Shown piece after piece: positions 12,481 to 28,200 of a stretch of 64,000 bases of DNA (positions are counted from its first letter, which is position 1; each line of letters opens with the position of its first letter). This stretch comes from Symsagittifera roscoffensis (Eukaryota; Xenacoelomorpha; Acoela; Convolutidae), in assembly GCF_963678635.1 (NCBI RefSeq), contig NC_087062.1, forward strand, positions 56,619,970 to 56,683,969, read 5' to 3'. The notes below the pieces were generated by a model. That model was not told where the DNA came from. It ran no database searches and was given only the letters and a program-made list of their open reading frames with translations. Made by a program: the position numbers and the translations under genes.

Positions 12481-15400
12481 TTGAAGTTCTAGAGCTATTT
12501 TTGATTGACGCATTGTTGATAACATGAATCCAAATAGAGAAAATTGGATCAAGAGGTGAAATTTTAATTCCGCTGGAAAACTAAACATAGCCAATCGAAG
12601 ATTGAAAAAAAGTAATGTACGCAAGTAAACATAAGAAAATAAATGAGTTTCCTGGTAAAATTTCAACTTTCGAATTGCAAACAAAAAAATATGCCCATTA
12701 AGCTCTTTGAATTTCTACAAAAATAAAATGATTGGCAAATTTTTGATAACTCAGGTTATTAACAAGATTCAAAAAAGAGGTGTGCAAGTAAACATAACAA
12801 ACAGTGACTTTCTTGAAAAGATCTCAACTTTTGAACTTCAAACAAAAAATATAGATGCCCTTTAACTCTTTGAAATTCTAGAGCAATTTTTGATTGGCGC
12901 ATTGTTGATAACATGAACCCAAATAGAAAAAACTGGATCGAGGGTTAAAATTTTTATTCCGCTGGAAGCCTAAACATAGCCAATCGAAGATTGAAAAAGA
13001 TTAATTTACTCAAGTAAACATAAAAAAACAGTGACTTTCTTGGAAAGAAGTCATCTTTCGAATTCAGACAAAAAAAATAAATGCTCTTTATCCTTTTTGA
13101 ATTTCTAGAGCAATTTATGATTGGCGCATTTATGATAAAATGAAACCAATTGGAACAAATTGGATCAAGAGGTGAAGTTTTTATTCCGCTGGAAGCTTAA
13201 ACATAACCAATCGAAGATTGAAAAAAAGTTAACATAATAAAACACTGACTTTCTTGAAAAGATCTCAACTTTCGAATTGCAAACAAAAAAATATGTCCAT
13301 TAAGCTCTTTGAATTTCTACAAAAATAATTTGATTGGCAAATTTTTTATAACCTAAGATATTAACAAGATTCAAAAAAGTAATGTGCGCAAGTAAACATA
13401 AAAACAGTGACTTTCTTGAAAAATCTCAACCTTCGAATTCCAAAAAAAAGATGCCCCTTAAGCTCTTTGAAATTCTACAAAAATAATATGATTGGCGCAT
13501 TTTTGATAACATGAGTCTAACTAGAGAAAATTGGATCAAGACGTGAAATTCATATTCCTCTGGAAGCCTAAACATAACCAATCGAAGAATGGAAAAGAGT
13601 AATTTACGAAATAAATATTTAAATAAACAGTGACTTTCTTGAAAAGATCTCAATTTTCAAATTTCAACTAAAAAACAAATGATTTTAAGTTCTTTCAGTT
13701 TCAGGAAAAATTTATGAATGGCGCATTTTTGATAACATGAACCCAACTAGAGAAAAGTGGATCAAGAGGTGAAATCTTTATTTCGCTGGAAGCCTAAACA
13801 TAACCAATCGAAGATTGAAAAACAAGTGATATACGCAAGTAAACATAAAAAAACAGTGACTTTCTTGGAAGGATGTCATCTCTCGAACTTCAGACAAAAA
13901 AAAATAAATGCTCTCTATCGTCTTTGAATTTCTAGAGCTATTTTTGATTGACGCATTGTTGATAACATGAACCCAAATAGAGAAAATTGGATCAAGAGGT
14001 GAAATTTTCATTCCGCTGGAAAACTAAACATAGCCAATCGAAGATTGAAAAAAAGTAATGTACGCAAGTAAACATAAAAAAAAATGAGTTTCCTGGTAAG
14101 ATCTCAACTTTCGAACTTCGAACAAAAAACAGATGCTCTTCATCCTCTTTGAATTTCTAGAGCTATTTATGATTGGCGCAATGTTGATAACATGAACCCA
14201 ACTGGAGAAAATTGGATCAAGAGGTGAAATCTTTATTCCGATGGACGCCAAAACATGAACAATTGAAGATTGAAAAAAAAGTAATGTACGCAAGTAAACA
14301 TAAAAAAACACTGACTTTCTTGAAAAGATTTCAACTTTCGAATTGCAAACAAAAAAAGATGCCCATTAAGCTCTTTGAATTTCTACAAAAATAAATTGAT
14401 TGGCAAATTTTTGCTAACTCAAGTTGTTAACAAGATTCAAAAAAGTAGTGTGCGCAAGTAAACATAACAAACAGTGACTTTCTTGAAAAGGTCTCAACAT
14501 TTGAACTTCAAACAAAAAACGTAGAAGCCCTTTAACCTCTTTGAATTTCTAGAGCAATTTTTGATTGGCGCATTGTTGATAACATGAACCCAAATAGAAA
14601 AAACTGGATCGAGGGTTAAAATTTTTATTCGGCTGGAAGCCTAAACATAGCCAATCGAAGATTGAAAAAGAATAATTCACTTAAGTAAACATAAAAAAAC
14701 AGTGACTTTCTTGGAAAGATGTCATATTTCGAACTTCAGACAAAAAAAAATAAATGCTCTTTATCCTCTTTGAATTTCTAGAGCTATTTATGATTGGCGC
14801 ATTTATGATAATATGAAACCAATTGGAACAAATTGGATCAAGAGGTGAAGTTTTTATTCCGCTGGAAGCCTAAAAATAACCAATCGAAGATTGAAAAAAA
14901 GTGATGTACGCAAGTAAACATAAAAAAACAGTGACTTTCTTGGAAGGATGTCATCTCTCGAACTTCAGACAAAAAAAATAAATGCTCTCTATCCTCTTTG
15001 AAGTTCTAGAGCTATTTTTGATTGACGCATTGTTGATAACATGAATCCAAATAGAGAAAATTGGATCAAGAGGTGAAATTTTAATTCCGCTGGAAAACTA
15101 AACATAGCCAATCGAAGAATGGAAAAGAGTAATTTACGCAATAAACATTTAAATAAACAGTGACTTTCTTGAAAAGATCTCAATTTTCAAATTTCAAACA
15201 AAAAACAAATGATTTTAAGCTCTTTCAGTTTCAGGAAAAATTTATGAATGGCGCATTTTTGATAACATGAACCCAACTAGAGAAAATTGGATCAAGAGGT
15301 GATATCTTTATTTCGCTGGAAGCCTAAACATAACCAATCGAAGATTGAAAAAAAGTGATGTACGCAAGTAAACATAAAAAAACAGTGACTTTCTTGGAAG

Positions 15401-16500
15401 GATGTCATCTCTCGAACTTCAGACAAAAAAATTAAATGCTCTCTATCCTCTTTGAATTTCTAGAGCTATTTTTGATTGACGCATTGTTGATAACATGAAC
15501 CCAAATAGAGAAAATTGGATCAAGAGGTGAAATTTTAATTCCGCTGGAAAACTAAACATAGCCAATCGAAGATTGAAAAAAAGTAATGTACGCAAGTAAA
15601 CATAAGAAAATAAATGAGTTTCTTGGTAAAATTTCAACTTTCGAATTGCAAACAAAAAAATATGCCCATTAAGCTCTTTGAATTTCTACAAAAATAAAAT
15701 GATTGGCAAATTTTTGATAACTCAGGTTATTAACAAGATTCAAAAAAGAGGTGTGCAAGTAAACATAACAAACAGTGACTTTCTTAAAAAGATCTGAACT
15801 TTTGAACTTCAAACAAAAAACATAGATGCCCTTTAACCTCTTTGAAATTCTAGAGCAATTTTTGATTGGCGCATTGTTGATAACATGAACCCAAATAGAA
15901 AAAACTGGATCGAGGGTTAAAATTTTTATTCCGCTGGAAGCCTAAACATAGCCAATCGAAGATTGAAAAAGATTAATTTACTCAAGTAAACATAAAAAAA
16001 CAGTGACTTTCTTGGAAAGAAGTCATCTTTCGAATTCAGACAAAAAAAATAAATGCTCTTTATCCTTTTTGAATTTCTAGAGCTATTCATGATTGGCGCA
16101 TTTATGATAAAATGAAACCAATTGGAACAAATTGGATCAAGAGGTGAAGTTTTTATTCCGCTGGAAGCTTAAACATAACCAATCGAAGATTGAAAAAAAG
16201 TTAACATAATAAAACACTGACTTTCTTGAAAAAATCTCAACTTTCAAATTGCAAACAAAAAAATATGTCCATTAAGCTCTTTGAATTTCTACAAAAATAA
16301 TTTGATTGGCAAATTTTTTATAACCTAAGATATTAACAAGATTCAAAAAAGTAATGTGCGCAAGTAAACATAAAAACAGTGACTTTCTTGAAAAATCTCA
16401 ACCTTCGAATTCCAAAAAAAAGATGCCCCTTAAGCTCTTTGAAATTCTACAAAAATAATATGATTGGCGCATTTTTGATAACATGAGTCTAACTAGAGAA
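12480..16500. repeat. Large duplication inside the array, offset ~2,971 bp
   Basis: About 12,480-13,560 is nearly the same as about 15,451-16,490, sharing rare variants such as CTCAGGTTATTAACAAG, AAAAGAGGTGTGCAAG and the shortened AAAAAAGTTAACATAATAAA. The stretch near 13,780-14,300 recurs at about 16,525-17,050 with an offset near 2,745 bp. The array was therefore rearranged in multi-kilobase pieces as well as single monomers. Confidence 0.7.
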
Positions 16501-17049
16501 AATTGGATCAAGAGGTGAAATCTTTATTTCGCTGGAAGCCTAAACATAACCAATCGAAGATTGAAAAACAAGTGATATACGCAAGTAAACATAAAAAAAC
16601 AGTGACTTTCTTGGAAGGATGTCATCTCTCGAACTTCAGACAAAAAAACTAAATGCTCTCTATCGTCTTTGAATTTCTAGAGCTATTTTTGATTGACGCA
16701 TTGTTGATAACATGAACCCAAATAGAGAAAATTGGATCAAGAGGTGAAATTTTCATTCCGCTGGAAAACTAAACATAGCCAATCGAAGATTGAAAAAAAG
16801 TAATGTACGCAAGTAAACATAATAAAAAAAATGAGTTTCCTGGTAAGATCTCAACTTTCGAACTTCGAACAAAAAAAGGATGCTCTTCATCCTCTTTGAA
16901 TTTCTAGAGCTATTTATGATTGGCGCAATGTTGATAACATGAACCCAACTGGAGAAAATTGGATCAAGAGGTGAAATCTTTATTTCGATGGACGCCAAAA
17001 CATGAACAATTGAAGATTGAAAAAAAAGTAATGTACGCAAGTAAACATA

Positions 17050-18420
17050 AAAAAACAGTGATTTTCTTGGAAAGATCTCAGCTTTCGAACTTCAGACAAA
17101 CAAATAAATGCCCTTCAACCTCTCTGAAATTCTAGAGTTCTTTTTGATTGGTGCATTGTTGATAACAAGAACCCAAATAGAGAAAATTGGATCAAGAGGT
17201 GAAATTTTAATTCCGCTAGAAGCTAAACATAGCCAATCGAAGATTGAAAAAAATTGATTTGTGCATATAAAAATAAAAAAAACCATGCCTTTCTTAGAGC
17301 CATCTCAATTTCGAACTTCAAACAAAAAAATAGATGCCCTTTAACCTCTTTGAATTTCTAGAGCTATTTTTGATTGGCGCATTGTTGATAACATGAAATC
17401 ACCTAGAGAAAATTGGATCAATAGATGAATATTTTTTCCACTGGAAACCTAAATATAGCCAATCTAAGGCTCGAAAAGATTAATGTACGCAAGTAAACAT
17501 AATAAAACACTGACTTTCAGAAAAGATCTCAACTTTCGAACTTCGAACAAAAAACAGATGCTCTTCATCCTCTTCGAATTTCTAGAGCTATTTATGATTG
17601 GCGCAATGTTGATAACATGAACCCAACTGGAGAAAATTGGATCAAGAGGTGAAATCTTTATTCCGATGGACGCCAAAACATGAACAATTGAAGATTGAAA
17701 AAAAAGTAATGTACGCAAGTAAACATAAAAAAACAGTGATTTTCTTGGAAAGATCTCAGCTTTCGAACTTCAGACAAACAAATAAATGCCCTTCAACCTC
17801 TCTGAAATTCTAGAGTTCTTTTTGATTGGTGCATTGTTGATAACAAGAACCCAAATAGAGAAAATTGGATCAAGAGGTGAAATTTTAATTCCGCTAGAAG
17901 CTAAACATAGCCAATCGAAGATTGAAAAAAATTGATTTGTGCATATAAAAATAAAAAAAACCATGCCTTTCTTAGAGCCATCTCAATTTCGAACTTCAAA
18001 CAAAAAAATAGATGCCCTTTAACCTCTTTGAATTTCTAGAGCTATTTTTGATTGGCGCATTGTTGATAACATGAAATCAACTAGAGAAAATTGGATCAAT
18101 AGATGAATATTTTTTCCACTGGAAACCTAAATATAGCCAATCTAAGGCTCGAAAAGATTAATGTACGCAAGTAAACATAATAAAACACTGACTTTCAGAA
18201 AAGATCTCAACTTTCGAACTTCGAACAAAAAACAGATGCTCTTCATCCTCTTTGAATTTCTAGAGCTATTTATGATTGGCGCAATGTTGATAACATGAAC
18301 CCAACTGGAGAAAATTGGATCAAGAGGTGAAATCTTTATTCCGCTGGACGCCAAAACATGAACCATTGAAGATTGAAAAAAACGTAATGTACGCAAGTAA
18401 ACAAAAAAAACAGTGACTTT
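17050..18420. repeat. Higher-order repeat, 678-bp period (3 monomers)
   Basis: Two nearly identical trimers lie 678 bp apart, at about 17,050-17,740 and 17,740-18,420. They share rare variants such as GATTTGTGCATATAAAAATA and ATGGACGCCAAAACATGAAC. A partial, more diverged trimer continues to about 19,050, and related monomers recur near 19,260-19,990. Confidence 0.8.
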
Positions 18421-21400
18421 CTTGGAATGATCTCAGCTTTCGAACTTCAGACAAACAAATAAATTCCCTTCAACCTCTCTGAAATTCTAGAGTTCTTTTT
18501 GATTGGCGCATTGTTGATAACAAGAACCCAAATAGAGAAAATTGGATCAAGAGGTGAAATTTTAATTCCGCTAGAAGCTAAACATAGCCAATCGAAGATT
18601 GAAAAAAAATTGATTTGTGCAATTAAACATAAAAAACAATGACTTTCTTAGAGCGATCTCGATTTCGAACTTCAAACAAAGAAAATAGATGCCCTCTAAC
18701 CTCTTTGAAATTCTAGAGCTATTTATGATTGGCGCATTGTTGATAACATGAAATCAACTAGAGAAAATTGGATCAAAAGGTGAATATTTTTTCCACTGGA
18801 AACCTAAATATAGCCAATCTAAGGCTCGAAAAGATTAATGTACGCAAGTAAACATAATAAAACACCGACTTTCAGAAAAGATCTCAACTTTCGAACTTCG
18901 AACAAAAAACAGATGCTCTTCATCCTCTTTGAATTTCTAGAGCTACTTATTATTGGCGCATTGTTGATAACATGAACACAAATAGAAAAAAATGGATCAA
19001 GAGGTGAAATTTTAAGTCCGCTGGAAGCCTAAACATAACCAATCGAAGATTGAAAAAGAGATATGAACGCAAGCAAGCATAATAAAACACTGACTTTCTT
19101 GAAAAGATCTCAACTTTCGAATTGCAAACAAAAAAAGATGCCCATTAAGCTCTTTGAATTTCTACAAAAATAATTTGATTGGCTAATTTTTGATAACCTA
19201 AGATATTAACAAGATTCAAAAAAAGTAATGTGCGCAAGTAAACTTAATAAACAGTGACTTTCCTGAAAAGATCTCAACTTTCGAACTTCGAACAAAAAAC
19301 AGATGCTCTTCATCCTCTTTGAATTTCTAGAGCTATTTATGATTGGCGCAATGTTGATAACATGAACCCAACTGGAGAAAATTGGATCAAGAGGTGAAAT
19401 CTTTATTCCGCTGGACGCCAAAACATGAACAATTGAAGATTGAAAAAAAAGTAATGTACGCAAGTAAACAAAAAAAACAGTGACTTTCTTGGAATGATCT
19501 CAGCTTTCGAACTTCAGACAAACAAATAAATGCCCTTCAACCTCTCTGAAATTCTAGAGTTCTTTTTGATTGGCGCATTGTTGATAACAAGAACCCAAAT
19601 AGAGAAAATTGGATCAAGAGGTGAAATTTTAATTCCGCTAGAAGCTAAACATAGCCAATCGAAGATTGAAAAAAAATTGATTTGTGCAATTAAACATAAA
19701 AAAACAATGACTTTCTTAGAGCGATCTCGATTTCGAACTTCAAACAAAGAAAATAGATGCCCTCTAACCTCTTTGAAATTCTAGAGCTATTTATGATTGG
19801 CGCATTGTTGATAACATGAAATCAACTAGAGAAAATTGGATCAATAGGTGAATATTTTTTCCACTGGAAACCTAAATATAGCCAATCTAAGGCTCGAAAA
19901 GATTAATGTACGCAAGTAAACATAATAAAACACCGACTTTCAGAAAAGATCTCAACTTTCGAACTTCGAACAAAAAACAGATGCTCTTCATCCTCTTTGA
20001 ATTTCTAGAGCTATTTATTATTGGCGCATTGTTGATAACATGAACACAAATAGAAAAAAATGGATCAAGAGGTGAAATTTTAAGTCCGCTGGAAGCCTAA
20101 ACATAGCCAATCGAAGGTTGAAAAAAGTAAGGTACGCAATTAAACATAAAAAAAGAGTGACTTTCTCAAAAAGATCTCACTTTTTGAACTTCAAACAAAA
20201 CAAATAGATGCCCTTCAACCTCTTTGAATTTCTAGAGCTGTTTATGATTGGCGCATTGTTGATAAGATGAAATCAACTAGAGAAAATTGGATCAAGAGGT
20301 GAAATTTTTGTTCCGCTGGAAGCCTAATCATAGCCAATCGAAGATTGAAGAGTAACTTTCGCAGGTAAACAAAAAAAACAGTGAAATTTTTGAAAAGATC
20401 TCAATTTTCAAATTCCAAACAAAAATTAAATGAATTTTAAACTCTTTGAGTTTCAAGAAAAATTTATGCTTGCGCATTTTCGATAACATGAACCTAACTA
20501 GAGAAAACTGTATCAATAAGTGAAGTTTTTATTCCGCTGGAAGCCTAAACATAGCCAATCGAAAACTGGAAAAGAGTTATGAACGCAAGTAAACATAATA
20601 AAACACTGGCCTTCTTGAAGTGATCTCAATTTCGAATTTCAAACAGTAAAAGATGCCCTTTAAGCACTTTGAATTTCTAGAGCTATTTATGATTGGCTCA
20701 TTTCTGACAACATAAACCCAACTAGAGAAAATTGGATCAATAGGTGAATATTTTTTCCACTGGAAACCTAAATATAGCCAATCTAAGGCTCGAAAAGAAT
20801 AATGTACGCAAGTAAACATAAAAAATCAGTGACTTTCATGAAAATGTCTCAACTTTCGAAGTTCAAACAAAAAAAATAGATGCCCTTTAACCTCTTTGAA
20901 TTTCTAGAGCTATTTATTATTGGCGCATTGTTGATAACATGAAACCAGCCAGAGAAAACTGGATCAATAGGTGAAGTTTTTTTTCCACTGGAAACCTAAA
21001 CATAGCCAACCTAAGATTGGAAAAGATTAATGTACGCAAGTAAGCATAAAAGCAGTGACTTTCTTGAAAAGATGTCACCTTTCGAACTTCAGACGAAAAA
21101 AATAGATGCCCTTTAACCTCTTTGAATTTCTAGAGCTATTTTTGATTGGCGCATTGTTGATAACATGAACACAAATAGAAAAAAATGGATCAAGAGGTGA
21201 AATTTTAAGTCCGCTGGAAGCCTAAACATAACCAATCGAAGGTTGAAAAAAGTAATGTACGCAAGTAAACATAAAAAATCAGTGACTTTCCTGAAAATGT
21301 CTCAAATTTCGAAGTTCAAACAAAAAAATAGATGCCCTTTAACCTCTTTGAATTTCTAGAGCTATTTATTATTGGCGCATTGTTGATAACATGAACACAA

Positions 21401-21549
21401 ATAGAAAAAAATGGATCAAGAGGTGAAATTTTAAGTCCGCTGGAAGCCTAAACATAGCCAATCGAAAAAGAGTAACGTACGCAACTAACCATAAAAAAAC
21501 AGTGACTATCTTAAAAAGATCTCAATTTTCGAATTTCAATCAAAAATAT

Positions 21550-24500
21550 AGATGCCCTTTAACCTCTTTTAATTTTTAGAGCTATTTTTGATTGGCGCCT
21601 TGTTGATAACATGAACCCAAATAGAGAAAAATGGATCAAGAGGTGAAATTTTAATTCCGCTGGAAGCCTAAACATAGCCAATCGAAGATTGAAAAAAAAT
21701 TTAGTGCAAGTAAACATAAAAAAATAATGACTTTCTTGGAGCGATCTCAATTTCGAACTTCAAACAAAGAAAATAGATGCCTTCTAACTTCTTTGAAATT
21801 CTAGAGCTATTTATGATTGGCGCATTGTTGATAACATGAAATCAACTAGAGAAAATTGGATCAAGAGGTGAAATTTTTGTTCCGCTGGAAGCCTAAACAT
21901 AACCAATCGAAGGTTGAAAAAAGTAATGTACGCAATTAAACATAAAAAAACAGTGACTTTCTCAAAAAGATCTCACTTTTCGAACTTCAAACAAAAAAAA
22001 TAGATGCCCTTCAACCTCTTTGAATTTCTAGAGCTGTTTATGATTGGCGCATTGTTGATAAGATGAACACAAATAGAAAAAAATGGATCAAGAGGTGAAA
22101 TTTTAAGTCCGCTGGAAGCCTAAACATAACCAATCGAAGGTTGAAAAAGTAATGTACGCAAGTAAACATAAAAAATCAGTGACTTTCATGAAAATGTCTC
22201 AACTTTTGAAGTTCAAACAAAAAAAATAGATGCCCTTTAACCTCTTTGAATTTCTAGAGCTATTTATTATTGGCGCATTGTTGATAACATGAACACAAAT
22301 AGAAAAAAATGGATCAAGAGGTGAAATTTTAAGTCCGCTGGAAGCCTAAACATAGCCAATCGAAGATTGAAAAAGAGTAACGTACGCAACTAACCATAAA
22401 AAAACAGTGACTATCTTAAAAAGATCTCAATTTTCGAATTTCAATCAAAAAATATAGATGCCCTTTAACCTCTTTTAATTTTTAGAGCTATTTTGATTGG
22501 CGCGTTGTTGATAACATGAACTCAAATAGAGAAAAATGGATCAAGAGGTGAAATTTTAATTCCGCTGGAAGCATAAACATAGCCAATCGAAGATTGAAAA
22601 AAAATTTAGTGCAAGTAAACATAAAAAAATAACGACTTTCTTGGAGCGATCTCAATTTCGAACTTCAAACAAAGAAAGTAGATGCCCTCTAACTTCTTTG
22701 AAATTCTAGAGCTATTTATGATTGGCGCACTGTTGATAACATGAAATCAACTAGAGAAAATTGGATCAAGAGGTGAAATTTTTGTTCCGCTGGAAGCCTA
22801 AACATAACCAATCGAAGGTTGAAAAAAGTAATGTACGCAATTAAACATAAAAAAACAGTGACTTTCTCAAAAAGATCTCACTTTTCGAACTTCAAACAAA
22901 AAAAATAGATGCCCTTCAACCTCTTTGAATTTCTAGAGCTGTTTATGATTGGCGCATTGTTGATAAGATGAACCCAAATAGAAAAAATTGGATCAAGAGG
23001 TGAAATTTTAAGTCCGCTGGAAGCCTAAACATATCCAATCGAAGGTTGAAAAAAGTAATGTACGCAAGTAAACATAAAAAATCAGTGACTTTCATGAAAA
23101 TGTCTCTCTTTTCGAACTTCAAACAAAAAAAATAGATGCCCTTCAACCTCTTTGAATTTCTAGAGCTGTTTATGATTGGCGCATTGTTGATAAGATGAAT
23201 ACAAATAGAAAAAAATGGATCAAGAGGTGAAATTTTAAGTCCGCTGGAAGCCTAAACATAACCAATCGAAGGTTGAAAAAAGTAATGTACGCAAGTAAAC
23301 ATAAAAAATCAGTGACTTTCATGAAAATGTCTCAACTTTCGAAGTTCAAACAAAAAAAGAGATGCCCTTTAACCTCTTTGAATTTCTAGAGCTATTTATT
23401 ATTGGCGCATTGTTGATAACATGAACACAAATAGAAAAAAATGGATCAAGAGGTGAAATTTTAAGTCCGCTGGAAGCCTAAACATAGCCAATCGAAGATT
23501 GAAAAAGAGTAACGTACGCAACTAACCATAAAAAAACAGTGACCATCTTAAAAAGATCTCAATTTTCGAATTTCAATCAAAAAATATAGATGCCCTTTAA
23601 CCTCTTTTAATTTTTAGAGCTATTTTTGATTGGCGCCTTGTTGATAACATGAACCCAAATAGAGAAAAATGGATCAAGAGGTGAAATTTTATTTCCGCTG
23701 GAAGCCTAAACATAGCCAATCGAAGATTGAAAAAAAATTTAGTGCAAGTAAACATAAAAAAATAATGACTTTCTTGGAGCGATCTCAATTTCGAACTTCA
23801 AACAAAGAAAATAGATGCCCTCTAACTTCTTTGAAATTCTAGAGCTATTTATGATTGGCGCATTGTTGATAACATGAAATCAACTAGAGAAAATTGGATC
23901 AAGAGGTGAAATTTTTGTTCCGCTGGAAGCCTAAACATAACCAATCGAAGGTTGAAAAAAGTAATGTACGCAATTAAACATAAAAAAACAGTGACTTTCT
24001 CAAAAAGATCTCACTTTTCGAACTTCAAACAATAAAAATAGATGCCCTTCAACCTCTTTGAATTTTTAGAGCTGTTTATGATTGGCGCATTGTTGATAAG
24101 ATGAACACAAATAGAAAAAAATGGATCAAGAGGTGAAATTTTAAGTCCGCTGGAAGCCTAAACATAACCAATCGAAGGTTGAAAAAAGTAATGTACGCAA
24201 GTAAACATAAAAAATCAGTGACTTTCATGAAAATGTCTCAACTTTCGAAGTTCAAACAAAAAAATAGATGCCCTTTAACCTCTTTGAATTTCTAGAGCTA
24301 TTTATTATTGGCGCATTGTTGATAACATGAACACAAATAGAAAAAAATGGATCAAGAGGTGAAATTTTAAGTCCGCTGGAAGCCTAAACATAGCCAATCG
24401 AAGATTGAAAAAGAGTAACGTACGCAACTAACCATAAAAAAACAGTGACTATCTTAAAAAGATCTCAATTTTCGAATTTCAATCAAAAAATATAGATGAC

Positions 24501-25250
24501 CTTTAACCTCTTTTAATTTTTAGAGCTTTTTTTGATTGGCGCCTTGTTGATAACATGAACCCAAATAGAGAAAAATGGATCAAGAGGTGAAATTTTAATT
24601 CCGCTGGAAGCCTAAACATAGCCAATCGAAGATTGAAAAAAAATTTAGTGCAAGTAAACATAAAAAAACAATGACTTTCTTGGAGCGATCTCAATTTCGA
24701 ACTTCAAACAAAGAAAATAGATGCCCTCTAACTTCTTTGAAATTCTAGAGCTATTTATGATTGGCGCACTGTTGATAACATGAAATCAACTAGAGAAAAT
24801 TGGATCAAGAGGTGAAATTTTTGTTCCGCTGGAAGCCTAAACATAACCAATCGAAGGTTGAAAAAAGTAATGTACGCAATTAAACATAAAAAAACAGTGA
24901 CTTTCTCAAAAAGATCTCACTTTTCGAACTTCAAACAAAAAAAATAGATGCCCTTCAACCTCTTTGAATTTCTAGAGCTGTTTATGATTGGCGCATTGTT
25001 GATAAGATGAACCCAAATAGAAAAAATTGGATCAAGAGGTGAAATTTTAAGTCCGCTGGAAGCCTAAACATAACCAATCGAAGGTTGAAAAAAGTAATGT
25101 ACGCAAGTAAACATAAAAAATCAGTGACTTTCATGAAAATGTCTCACTTTTCGAACTTCAAACAAAAAAAATAGATGCCCTTCAACCTCTTTGAATTTCT
25201 AGAGCTGTTTATGATTGGCGCATTGTTGATAAGATGAACCCAAATAGAAA
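21550..25250. repeat. Higher-order repeat, ~906-bp period (4 monomers)
   Basis: The variant TTTTAATTTTTAGAGC with GGCGCCTTGTTG recurs at about 21,559, 23,597 and 24,503 (last offset 906 bp), with a related copy near 22,470. The cores alternate with monomers reading TTTAAGTCCGCTGGAAG. The block is flanked by a further pair of matching segments, about 20,330-21,200 and 25,300-26,150, offset about 4,969 bp, so the whole block sits between copies of one multi-monomer segment. Confidence 0.78.
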
Positions 25251-28200
25251 AAATTGGATCAAGAGGTGAAACTTTTATTCTGCTGGAAGCCTAATCATAG
25301 CCAATCGAAGATTGAAGAGTAACTTTCGCAGGTAAACAAAAAAAAACAGTGAAGTTTTTGAAAAAATCTCAATTTTCAAATTCCAAACAAAAATTAAATG
25401 AATTTTAAGCACTTTGAGTTTCAAGAAAAATTTATGAATTGCGCATTTTCGATAACATGAACCTAACTAGAGAAAACTGTATCAATAAGTGAAGTTTTTA
25501 TTCCGCTGGAAGCCTAAACATAGCCAATCGAAAACTGGGAAAGAGTTATGAACTCAAGTAAACATAATAAAACACTGGCCTTCTTGAAGTGATCTCAATT
25601 TCGAATTTCAAACAGTAATAGATGCCCTTTAAGCACTTTGAATTTCTAGAGCTATTTATGATTGGCTCATTTCTGACAACATAAACCCAACTAGAGAAAA
25701 TTGGATCAATAGGTGAATATTTTTTCCACTGGAAACCTAAATATAGCCAATCTAAGGCTCGAAAAGAATGATGTACGCAAGTAAACATAAAAAATCAGTG
25801 ACTTTCATGAAAATGTCTCAACTTTCGAAGTTCAAACCAAAAAAATAGATGCCCTTTAACCTCTTTGAATTTCTAGAGCTATTTATTATTGGCGCATTGT
25901 TGATAACATGAACCCAGCCAGAGAAAACTGGATCAATAGGTGAAGTTTTTTTTCCACTGGAAACCTAAACATAGCCAACCTAAGATTGGAAAAGATTAAT
26001 GTACGCAAGTAAGCATAAAAACAGTGACTTTCTTGAAAAGATGTCACCTTTCGAACTTCAGACGAAAAAAATAAATGCTCTTTATCCTCTTTGAATTTCT
26101 AGAGCTATTTTTGATTGGCGCATTGTTGATAACATGAACCCAAATAGAGAAAATTGGATCACGAGGTGAAATTTTAATTCCGCTAGAAGACTAAACATAA
26201 CCAATCGAAGATTGGAAAAGAGTTATGAACGCAAAAAAAAGGGACAAAACACTGACTTTCCTAAAAAGATCTCAACTTTTGAACTTCAAACAAAAAAAGA
26301 TAGCCTTTAAGTTCTATGAATTTCTTTAAACAGAATAGGATTGGCATATTTTTGATAACATGAGCCTAACTAGAGAAATATGGATCAAAAGGTGAAATTT
26401 TTTTTCCACTGGAAACTTAAGCATAGCCAATCTAAGGTTGGAAAAGAATCATGTACGCAAGTAAACATAAAAAACAGTGACTTTTTCGAAAAGATCTCAA
26501 CTTTCGAACTTCGAACAAAAAAAAACAGATGTCCTTCATCGTCTTTAAAATTCTAGAGCTACTTATGATTGGCGCATTGTTGATAACATGAACCCAGCCA
26601 CAGAAAACTGGATCAATAGGTGAAAATTTTTTTTTCCACTGGAAACCTGAACATAGCCAACCTAAGATTGGAAAAGATTAATGTACGCAAGTAAGCATAA
26701 AAACAGTCACTTTCTTGAAAAGATGTCACCTTTCGAACTTCAGACGAAAAAATTAAATGCTCTCTATCCTCTTTGAATTTCTAGAGCTATTTTTGATTGG
26801 CGCATTGATGATAACATGAACCCAAATAGAGAAAATTGGATCAAAAGGTGAAATTTTAATTCCGCTGGAAGCCTAAACTTAGCCAATTGAAGATTGAAAA
26901 AAAGTAATGTACGCAAGTAAACCTAAGAAAAAAAGGAGTTTCCTGGTAAGATCTCAACTTTCGAAGTTCAAACAAAAAAAATAGATGCCCTTTAACTTCT
27001 TTGAATTTCTAGAGCTATTTATGATTGGCGCATTGTTGATAACATAAACTCAACTAGAGAAAATTAGATCCAGAGGTGAACTTTTGAACTTCAAACAAAA
27101 AAAGATACCCTTTAAGTTCTATGAATTTCTTTAAAAAGAAAAAGATTGGCGCATTTTTGATAACATGAGCCTAACTAGAGAAATCTGGATCAAAAGGTGA
27201 AATTTTTTTTTCACTGGAAACCTAAGCAGAGCCAATCTAAGGTTGGAAAAGAATCATGTACGCAAGTAAACATAAAAAAGCTGTGACTTTCTCGAAAAGA
27301 TCTCAACTTTCGAACTTCGAACAAAAAAAACAGATGTCCTTCATCCTCTTTGAAATTCTAGAGCTACTTTTGATTGGCGCATTGCTGATAACTTGAACCC
27401 AACTAGAGAAAATTGTATGAAGAGGTGAAAGGTTTATTCCGCTGGAAGCCTAAGCAAAACCAATCGAAGATTGAAAAAAAAAGTAAAACGCAAGTAAACA
27501 TAAAAAAAACAGTAACTTTCTTGGAAAAATCTCAACTTTCGAACTTCAGACAAAAAAAAATGCCCTTCAACCTCTCTGAAGCTCTAGAGCTATCTTTGAT
27601 TGGCGCATTGTTGATAACATGAACCCAATTAGAAAAAATTGGATCAAGAGGTGAAACTTTAATTCCGCTGGAAGCCTAAACATAGCCAATCGAAAATTGA
27701 AAAAAAATCAAGTACGCAAGTAAACATAAAAAAACAACAACTTTCTTGGAACGATCTCAATTTCGAACTTCAAAAAAAAATAGATACCCTTTAACCTCTT
27801 TGAATTTCTAGAGCTATTTATGATTGGCGCATTGTTGATAACATGAACCCAACTAGAGAAAATTGGATCCAGGGGCGAAGTTTTTGTTCCGCTGGAAGCC
27901 TAAACATAATCAATCAAAGATTGAATAAAGTAATGTACGCAATTAAGCATAAAAAACAATGACTTTCTTAGAACAATCTCAATTTCGAACTTCAAACAAA
28001 AACAATAGATGTCCTTTAACCTCTTTGAACTTTTTGAGCTATTTATGATTGGCGCATTGTTGATAAGATAAACTTAAGTAGAGAAAATTGGATCAAGAGG
28101 TGAAATTTTTTTCCCGCTGGAAGCCTAAACATAGCCAATCAAAGATTGAAAAAGAGTAATGTACGCAATTGATCATAAAAACAGTGACTTTCTTGAAAAG